DNA from: an uncultured Eubacteriales bacterium
GTDB taxonomy: Bacteria; Bacillota; Clostridia; Oscillospirales; Oscillospiraceae
NCBI GenBank assembly: GCA_900543085.1
Contig: UQQF01000019.1
Location: 1-36,274 of the forward strand
DNA: 36,274 nt
Reading direction: 5' to 3'
This document shows positions 31,775 to 36,274 of this stretch, piece by piece. A program made the translations under genes and the position numbers. Under the pieces are notes generated by a model. The model was not told where the DNA came from. It saw only the letters and a list, made by a program, of their open reading frames with translations, and did no database searches. Each line of letters starts with the position of its first letter. Positions within the stretch are counted from its first letter, which is position 1.

Positions 31775-32788
31775 TCAGAGCAGCATGACGCCGGCCTTTT
31801 CGCAGGCGGAGACGGTCTCGGCGTCCCAGGTGGAGCACTGCACTTCGCCAATGTGCGCCTTGCCGAGCATGAGCATGGACATGCGCGACTGGCCGATGCC
31901 GCCGCCGATGGAGAGCGGGAGCCGGCCGCCAAGCAGCAGCTGGTGGTAGTAGAGGCCGCGGCGGTCGTCGCAGCCGGCGGCGGTGAGCTGCCTGTCCAGG
32001 GAGGCGGGGTCGACGCGGATGCCCATGCTGGACAGCTCAAAGGCGCAGCCGAGCACGTCGTTCCAGACGATGATGTCGCCGTTGAGGCTCCAGTCGTCGT
32101 AGTCGGGGGAGCGGCCGTCGTGGGGCTTGCCGCTCTTGAGCGGGGCGCCTATGCCTATGACGAAGGTCGTCGGGTGCTCCTTGACGTATGCGGTCTCGCG
32201 CTGCTTGGGCGTGAGCTCCGGCCACCTGTCCTCCAGCTCCTGGGACGTGACGAAGCTGACGCGGCGGTCGATCTCCGGCAGGCAGCAGAGCGCGGGGTAG
32301 AGCGCGCGCATAGTGGCCTGGGTGTCGCACAGAGCGGCGACTATGTCCATGACGGTGCTCTTGAGGTAGTCGATGTTCCGGTTCTCGGGCAGTATGATCT
32401 TCTCCCAGTCCCACTGGTCGACGTAGACGCTGTGTATGTTGTCCAGCTCGTCCTCGTCGCGGCGTATGGCGTTCATGTCCGCGTAGATGCCCTTGCCGGG
32501 GTAGAGGTCGTAGCGCTTGAGCGCGAGGCGCTTCCACTTGGCGAGGGACTGCACCACCTGGCAGTGCACGCCGGTGTGCGCGATCTCAAAGTCGACGGGG
32601 CGCTCGTAGCCGTTGAGGTTGTCGTTTATGCCGCTGCCGCCGTCGACAAAGAGGGGTGCGGACACACGCATGAGGTTCAGCGCGCCGGCGAAGTTGTCCT
32701 CAAAGAGACGCTTCATCAGGCCGATGGCCTTCTGCGTGTCGTAGACGGAGAGTATGCTCTTGTAGCCCTCGGGTATGTACGTGTTCAT
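31775..32788 (-). CDS. asnA: Aspartate-ammonia ligase (AsnA-type asparagine synthetase)
   Basis: 337 residues, the usual AsnA length. It has a class II aminoacyl-tRNA-synthetase-like fold with the family segments LMRVSAPLFVDGGSGINDNLNG, VQSLAKWKRLAL, GIYADMNAIRRDE and, at the end, PLSIGGGIGQSRMSMLML (the class II motif 3-like Arg). It makes asparagine from aspartate and ammonia with ATP to AMP. Its ATG overlaps the last codon and stop of the DUF4364 gene upstream (4 nt), so the two are coupled. The operon ends in a strong terminator. Confidence 0.96.
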   Translation of the reverse strand: MNTYIPEGYKSILSVYDTQKAIGLMKRLFEDNFAGALNLMRVSAPLFVDGGSGINDNLNGYERPVDFEIAHTGVHCQVVQSLAKWKRLALKRYDLYPGKGIYADMNAIRRDEDELDNIHSVYVDQWDWEKIILPENRNIDYLKSTVMDIVAALCDTQATMRALYPALCCLPEIDRRVSFVTSQELEDRWPELTPKQRETAYVKEHPTTFVIGIGAPLKSGKPHDGRSPDYDDWSLNGDIIVWNDVLGCAFELSSMGIRVDPASLDRQLTAAGCDDRRGLYYHQLLLGGRLPLSIGGGIGQSRMSMLMLGKAHIGEVQCSTWDAETVSACEKAGVMLL

Positions 32789-33321
32789 TCCTGCTCAATC
32801 CTATCTGTAAGAATTTCGATTATCTTTTGGTATATGCCCTCCGCGTCGGCGCGGAAGGCGCGCTCCATGGCCTCGGCGGCCGCCTCGTCGGGCGACAGCA
32901 GGCTCAGCGACATGACCTCGCCCTTGCCGTCGGAGAGCTTCAGGCGCACGGTTTCGCCCCCGCCGGGGGAGGGCTCGTGTCCGGCGTCTATCATGGCGTC
33001 GCGCCGCATCCTGGCGGCGACCGGCTCCAGCAGGCGGTCGGCCTTCATGCGCACGGAATAGGGGATGCTCGTCTCGGCGGCCTCGCCGTTTGTCCGGCCC
33101 TTGTCGGTGATAAGGTAGCGCTCGCCGGAGAGCCGCTCGACATGGCCGGTGTCCACCAGGTCAGCAAGGCACTCGGAGTAATCGAACCAGCTCACGCCGT
33201 TGTCGAACGAGCACAGGTCGGAGAGCGTCTGCGCGTCCACCGGCCTGGGCAGCCGGCGCAGCACGTAGAGTATGAGTATTTTGGTGTCCAGTTCGCCGTG
33301 TATAAAGCCGAAGTTGTCCAT
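32785..33321 (-). CDS. DUF4364 family protein
   Basis: 178 residues from ATG at 33319-33321. The start MDNFGFIHGELDTKILILYVL is the DUF4364 signature. The N-terminal third looks like a winged helix (VDAQTLSDLCSFDNGVSWFDYSECLADLV, then RYLITDKGR), which suggests DNA binding. The C-terminal half is mixed α/β with many Ala/Glu. The frame is open to 33417, but AAAGGAGGG lies just before the chosen ATG and the extension covers the promoter. The family is common in Clostridia without a known function. It overlaps asnA by 4 nt. Confidence 0.85.
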   Translation of the reverse strand: MDNFGFIHGELDTKILILYVLRRLPRPVDAQTLSDLCSFDNGVSWFDYSECLADLVDTGHVERLSGERYLITDKGRTNGEAAETSIPYSVRMKADRLLEPVAARMRRDAMIDAGHEPSPGGGETVRLKLSDGKGEVMSLSLLSPDEAAAEAMERAFRADAEGIYQKIIEILTDRIEQE

Positions 33322-33352
33322 TCCCGCTCCCTCCTTTGTGGCCTGACATAAT

Positions 33353-33381
33353 ATTATACCACACTGAGCCGACACATACAA
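33353..33381 (-). promoter_or_regulatory. σA-type promoter of the DUF4364-asnA operon
   Basis: Minus strand TTGTAT (33376-33381), 17-bp spacer, TATAAT (33353-33358), about 32 nt before the ATG. Confidence 0.85.
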
Positions 33382-33395
33382 TTCTTTCTTTTCGC

Positions 33396-33423
33396 ACACG
33401 GCGGCGCGGCGGCGCATACACTG
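33396..33423 (+). promoter_or_regulatory. Possible mother-cell (σE/σK-like) promoter of the Cys-rich gene
   Basis: ACA (33396-33398), 16-bp spacer, then CATACACTG (33415-33423), which fits the CATA-N3-T type of -10 used by σE and σK. It lies about 43 nt before the ATG. Short motifs like this arise by chance, so this is only suggestive. Confidence 0.3.
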
Positions 33424-33465
33424 TCTTGAAGCCAGACTTCAATTCATCGCAAGGAGGAAATTTTC

Positions 33466-34245
33466 ATGGCAGACAGGGTCATGCCCGGCCCGGTGGACAA
33501 CACGGCCTGCATCCGCGAAGCCGTCTGCATCCACACGAGGAAAATTTTCGACGCTTGTAGGGATAAGGACTGCATCGAGGATCTCAGGGTCTATCCCACT
33601 ACGACGTCGCAGACTTACATAGACAGCGCGCTGTCGGTGCGTGCGAGGAGCGCTGAACTGCTGTATGCCGATGTGAACGTTGAGGCCATAACCTTCCACA
33701 ACGGGTACTACACCGTAGACATCACCTACTACTACCGTATAACCGGCGAGACCTCGCCCGGAGGGAACACCATAACCGGCCTTGCCATCTTTGACAAGCG
33801 CGTCATGCTCTGCGGCGGGGTCGGCACGGTAAAGAGCTTCTCCTCCGACCCCATGGCGATTGCCGGCGAGCCGGACGGCCTGCCCATCGCGACGGTGGAA
33901 TCGGTCGACCCCATCGCGCTCAACCTCAAGCTTGTCGACACGGCGTACTGCGTCTGCCCGGAGACGGTGCAGCCGGTCATCCCGGCCAACATCCTGGCCC
34001 GCTTCGGGGACACGCTGGTGACCACGGATACGCCCAAGCGCCTGTACGTGACGCTCGGCCAGTTTTCGATCATCCGCCTCGAGCGCGACACGCAGCTGCT
34101 CATCCCGGCTTACGACTACTGCATACCCGAGAAAGACTGCCCCGGCGGGAGCTGTCAGGACGATCCCTGCACCATCTTCTCACAGATCCGCTTCCCCATG
34201 GAGGAATTCTTCCCCCAGGACTGCTCCGCCGACGACACCCAGTGA
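33466..34245 (+). CDS. Conserved Cys-containing protein, possibly a spore coat component
   Basis: 259 residues. I recognise it as a conserved clostridial protein without an established function. It is soluble, without signal peptide or membrane helix. The N-terminus has a Cys cluster (TACIREAVCIHTRKIFDACR, then KDCIEDLRVYP), and the C-terminus another (YDYCIPEKDCPGGSCQDDPC). The middle is β-rich (FHNGYYTVDITYYYRI, NITGLAIFDKRVMLCGGVG). Cysteine clusters at both ends suggest disulphide cross-linking or metal binding, as in coat proteins. A possible σE/σK-type promoter upstream supports a sporulation role, but this is inference. AAGGAGG lies before the ATG. A terminator follows. Confidence 0.7.
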   Translation: MADRVMPGPVDNTACIREAVCIHTRKIFDACRDKDCIEDLRVYPTTTSQTYIDSALSVRARSAELLYADVNVEAITFHNGYYTVDITYYYRITGETSPGGNTITGLAIFDKRVMLCGGVGTVKSFSSDPMAIAGEPDGLPIATVESVDPIALNLKLVDTAYCVCPETVQPVIPANILARFGDTLVTTDTPKRLYVTLGQFSIIRLERDTQLLIPAYDYCIPEKDCPGGSCQDDPCTIFSQIRFPMEEFFPQDCSADDTQ

Positions 34246-34248
34246 CGA

Positions 34249-34280
34249 AGTGCCCCCGGTCGCCCCGGGGGCACTCTTTG
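34249..34280 (+). terminator. Terminator of the Cys-rich gene
   Basis: AGTGCCCCCGG/CCGGGGGCACT (34249-34259, 34265-34275), an 11-bp stem followed by CTTTG. Confidence 0.8.
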
Positions 34281-34288
34281 ATTGACAC

Positions 34289-34317
34289 TTGATTTCGCGC
34301 GCGAGCCGTGATATGAT
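34289..34317 (+). promoter_or_regulatory. σA-type promoter of the ABC-F gene
   Basis: TTGATT (34289-34294), 17-bp spacer, TATGAT (34312-34317). A consensus TTGACA lies at 34282-34287, but its spacing to this -10 is too long. Transcription would start near 34324, giving a leader of about 180 nt. Confidence 0.75.
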
Positions 34318-34344
34318 GGAGAAAACTTGGAAAAGGGTGAAAAG

Positions 34345-34368
34345 ATGTACAATACTTCCTGCAAATAA
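34345..34368 (+). CDS. Leader peptide MYNTSCK of the ABC-F attenuator
   Basis: A 7-codon ORF (ATG 34345-34347, TAA 34366-34368) with AAAGGGTGA about 5 nt before it. It lies between the promoter and the terminator of the ABC-F leader. Its stop is only a few bases before hairpin arm ACGGTG (34373-34378). Short leader ORFs on which drug-bound ribosomes pause control many ABC-F and erm genes. Too short for homology, so the call rests on position and ribosome-binding site. Confidence 0.6.
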   Translation: MYNTSCK

Positions 34369-34372
34369 TCAC

Positions 34373-34494
34373 ACGGTGCGTTTCGGCGCGCCCATTGCGG
34401 GAAGGTAATATCTGTGCACACCGTTCGGCCGCTGCCTGCGGCCGGCGTCTGACGTGTCGCGGGAGGACTGCCTTCTCGCGGCATTTTTCATTTT
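34373..34494 (+). promoter_or_regulatory. Transcription attenuator of the ABC-F gene
   Basis: Hairpin 1 is ACGGTG (34373-34378) with CACCGT (34419-34424). Hairpin 2 is CGGCCGC/GCGGCCG (34426-34444). The intrinsic terminator has its stem at 34455-34466 with 34472-34483, followed by TTTTTCATTTT. The alternative pairing is GCGGGAAGG (34397-34405), in the loop of hairpin 1, with CCTTCTCGC (34471-34479), the 3' arm of the terminator: nine pairs with one G·U. A ribosome paused on the leader ORF would cover the 5' arm of hairpin 1, free the antiterminator strand and permit readthrough. This is inferred from base pairing only. Confidence 0.7.
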
Positions 34495-34506
34495 GGAGGT
34501 GCGCAC

Positions 34507-35967
34507 ATGTCTATTATCAAGATAGAAAGCCTGACTTTTGCGTATCCGGGCAGTCCGGATAACGTGTTTGAAAATCTGAATTTGCAGCTCGACAGCGACT
34601 GGAAGCTGGGCTTCACAGGCCGCAACGGCCGCGGCAAGACCACGCTGCTGCGCCTGCTGATGGGCGAGGGCGAATACTCCGGCCGAATAGTCAGCAGCGT
34701 GGACTTCGACTACTTCCCGCCGCGCGTAGCGGACGGGACAAAGAGCCTGGCTGAGGTGCTGCGCGGCATCTGCCCGTCCGCCGAGGACTGGGAGCTGGAA
34801 CGCGAGCTGTCGCTGCTGGGCGTGCACCCGGAAGCCCTGGACAGGGCGTTCGACACGCTCTCCAACGGCGAGCAGACCAAGGCCATGCTCGCGGCGCTCT
34901 TTCTCGACGAGGGGCACTTCCATCTGGTTGACGAGCCGACGAACCACCTGGACGCGGCCGCGCGAGAGCGGGTATCCGACTGGCTGAGCCGCAAGCGCGG
35001 CTTCATACTCGTGTCGCACGACCGGCGCTTCCTGGACGGCTGCGTCGACCACATACTGGCGCTGAACCGCTCCGGCGCGGAGGTCAGGGGCGGCAGCTTT
35101 TCCGCCTGGCTGGAGGACTTCCGGGCGCGTCAGGCCGCCGAGGAGGAGCTGAACGACCGGCTCAAGCGGGACATAAGCCGCATGAAGCAGGCCGCGGCGC
35201 GCACGTCCGACTGGTCGGACAGGACGGAGGCCTCCAAGCGCGGGGCGGCGGACAAGGGCTTCGTGGGACACAAGGCGGCCAAGCTGATGAAGCGCGCCAA
35301 GAACATCGAGACCCGCCAGCAGCGCGCCATAGAGCGCAAGTCCGAGCTGCTGAAGGACGCCGAGGGCGCCGAGGCGCTCAAGCTCTCGCCGCTGACCTAC
35401 CGCTCGGAGACGCTGGCGCGCTTTGACGGCGTGAGCGTGAACTACGGCGGTAGGGACGTCTGCTCCGGCGTGCGGCTGGAGATAAAACGCGGCGACCGGA
35501 TCGCGCTCGCCGGCGGCAACGGCAGCGGCAAGAGCAGCCTTCTGCGCCTGCTGCTGGGCGAGGACGTGCCCCACACCGGCAGAGTGGAGGTCGGCAGCGG
35601 ACTGGTCATATCCTATGTGCCGCAGGACGCCTCGCGCCTCTCCGGCAGCGTGTACGACTATGCCCGAGCGTGCGGCGCGGACGAGACGCTGCTGCTGACC
35701 ATACTGCGCAAGCTGGACTTTGAGCGCTCGCAGTTTGCCAGGGACATGAGCGGCTACTCCGGCGGACAGAAGAAAAAGGTGCTGCTGGCCCGCAGCCTGT
35801 GCGAGCAGGCGCATCTGTACGTCTGGGACGAGCCGATGAACTTCATAGACCTGTACTCTCGCCTGCAGCTCGAACAGCTGGTACTGGAGTTCCGGCCGAC
35901 CATGCTGTTCGTGGAGCACGACGCCGCCTTCCGCGACGAGGTCGCGACGTCGATCCTCCAGCTGTGA
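34507..35967 (+). CDS. ABC-F ribosomal protection protein (Lsa-like)
   Basis: 486 residues with two ABC domains and no membrane segment. NBD1: Walker A GRNGRGKT (38-45), signature LSNGE (118-122), Walker B HLVDEPTNHLD (139-149). A charged interdomain linker (about 204-290), the part that reaches the peptidyl-transferase centre, is Lys/Arg-rich. NBD2: Walker A GGNGSGKS (336-343), signature YSGGQ (417-421), Walker B LYVWDEPMNFID (437-448). The variant DEPMNFID and the overall length fit the Lsa/Vga-type antibiotic-resistance branch (lincosamides, pleuromutilins, streptogramin A) better than EttA-like housekeeping proteins. The attenuated leader supports drug-inducible expression. The exact drug range cannot be read from the sequence. 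Confidence 0.88.
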   Translation: MSIIKIESLTFAYPGSPDNVFENLNLQLDSDWKLGFTGRNGRGKTTLLRLLMGEGEYSGRIVSSVDFDYFPPRVADGTKSLAEVLRGICPSAEDWELERELSLLGVHPEALDRAFDTLSNGEQTKAMLAALFLDEGHFHLVDEPTNHLDAAARERVSDWLSRKRGFILVSHDRRFLDGCVDHILALNRSGAEVRGGSFSAWLEDFRARQAAEEELNDRLKRDISRMKQAAARTSDWSDRTEASKRGAADKGFVGHKAAKLMKRAKNIETRQQRAIERKSELLKDAEGAEALKLSPLTYRSETLARFDGVSVNYGGRDVCSGVRLEIKRGDRIALAGGNGSGKSSLLRLLLGEDVPHTGRVEVGSGLVISYVPQDASRLSGSVYDYARACGADETLLLTILRKLDFERSQFARDMSGYSGGQKKKVLLARSLCEQAHLYVWDEPMNFIDLYSRLQLEQLVLEFRPTMLFVEHDAAFRDEVATSILQL

Positions 35968-35971
35968 AAAA

Positions 35972-36003
35972 AGGCCGCCGCAGACTATCGTCTGCGGCGG
36001 CTC
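35972..36003 (+). terminator. Hairpin after the ABC-F gene
   Basis: GCCGCCGCAGAC/GTCTGCGGCGGC, a 12-bp stem with loop TATC, 8 nt after the stop. There is no real T-run on the plus strand, while A6 precedes it, so on the minus strand it would be followed by T6. Termination of the ABC-F transcript here is possible but not certain. Confidence 0.5.
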
Positions 36004-36021
36004 TGGAGCGCCTGAACGCTT

Positions 36022-36274
36022 GAGTGAGAGGCGGCGTTTGTTCGGAACGAAAAAACGCCGTCGCGAATGATACGAAGTCCGCGAAAAAGAAAAATACCAA
36101 ATTGAAGCCCAGCGTAGCGGGTTCAATTTGGAGAGGAGGAGCGACGAAATGAGTGAGAGGCGGCGTTTGTTCGGAACGAAAAAACGCCGTCGCGAACGAT
36201 ATGCAGTCCGCTAAAAAGAAAAATCCCAAATTGAAGCCCAACGAAGTGGGTTCAATTTGGAAAGGAGGAGCGAC
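36022..36274 (+). repeat. Tandem 129-bp repeat (stem-loop + AGGAGG module), two copies, running off the end
   Basis: Copies start at 36022 and 36151 with GAGTGAGAGGCGGCGTTTGT. Each holds GGCGTTT…AAACGCC, an A-rich linker AAAAAGAAAAAT, and a hairpin CCAAATTGAA/TTCAATTTGG, then GGAGGAGCGAC. The second copy is cut by the window end in that last motif. Differences are few (GCGAATGATACGAAG versus GCGAACGATATGCAG). The order of parts matches the repeat at 1-226. Confidence 0.88.
36149..36214 (+). other. Micro-ORF (21 codons) inside the tandem repeat
   Basis: ATG at 36149-36151 follows AGGAGG at 9 nt. The frame reads MSERRRLFGTKKRRRERYAVR and stops with TAA at 36212-36214. The first repeat copy has TTG in place of ATG and an earlier TGA. 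A basic peptide translated from a repeat could be real or an accident of the hairpin sequences; nothing else supports coding. Confidence 0.2.

Overview
The window is GC-rich, with σA-type promoters (TTGNNN / TATAAT-like boxes, 17-bp spacers), AGGAGG ribosome-binding sites and a T-box leader. It carries sporulation genes (spoVAD, spoVAE), a pyruvate-type 2-oxoacid:ferredoxin oxidoreductase and a Re-citrate synthase operon. Together these indicate an anaerobic, endospore-forming, high-GC Clostridia bacterium, probably of the Oscillospiraceae/Ruminococcaceae type. This is inferred from gene content; no rRNA is present.

Layout. 1-300: structured intergenic repeat ending in a terminator. 297-1683 (-): spoVAE and spoVAD. 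1833-2753 (+): nucleotidyltransferase. 2822-4572 (-): mreB-family gene and comFC. 4605-5010: a ~400-bp dyad-symmetric non-coding element (copy A). 5025-10444 (-): recD2, a small membrane protein and uvrA. 10605-13501 (-): four-subunit porGDAB-type oxidoreductase. 13702-14127 (+): GNAT acetyltransferase. 14162-14597: second copy (B) of the dyad element. 14626-15381 (+): IclR-type regulator. 15395-18321 (+): T-box leader and valS. 18423-22021 (-): SH3/NlpC-P60 hydrolase, a 95-residue conserved protein and a class A penicillin-binding protein. 22230-24554 (+): BofC-like secreted protein, DUF1292 protein, a probable 6S RNA, and a sigma factor overlapping a membrane protein that is probably its partner. 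24635-26558: tRNA-Pro(GGG), a decayed integrative element whose integrase carries an in-frame stop, a tandem repeat and tRNA-Gly(CCC). 26605-30893 (-): Re-citrate synthase, aconitase and isocitrate dehydrogenase. 31206-31543 (-): an unidentified structured RNA. 31775-33321 (-): asnA and a DUF4364 protein. 33466-34245 (+): Cys-rich protein, probably spore-related. 34289-35967 (+): an ABC-F ribosome-protection gene behind an attenuator. 36022-36274: tandem 129-bp repeats running off the end.

Metabolically, the oxidoreductase interconverts a 2-oxoacid and an acyl-CoA using ferredoxin. The ReCS-aconitase-IDH operon takes acetyl-CoA plus oxaloacetate to 2-oxoglutarate, the oxidative half of the TCA cycle used for glutamate synthesis. 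asnA and the T-box-controlled valS also belong to amino-acid supply.

The most notable signals are non-coding. (1) The ABC-F gene has a 7-codon leader ORF, an intrinsic terminator and a mutually exclusive antiterminator that can be paired base by base. (2) Elements A and B sit with the same polarity between co-directional genes, the same end about 30 nt from the downstream start codon. (3) There is an unidentified ~340-nt RNA with its own promoter and terminator. (4) A family of stem-loop + AGGAGG repeat modules occurs at three places; one copy carries a 21-codon micro-ORF.
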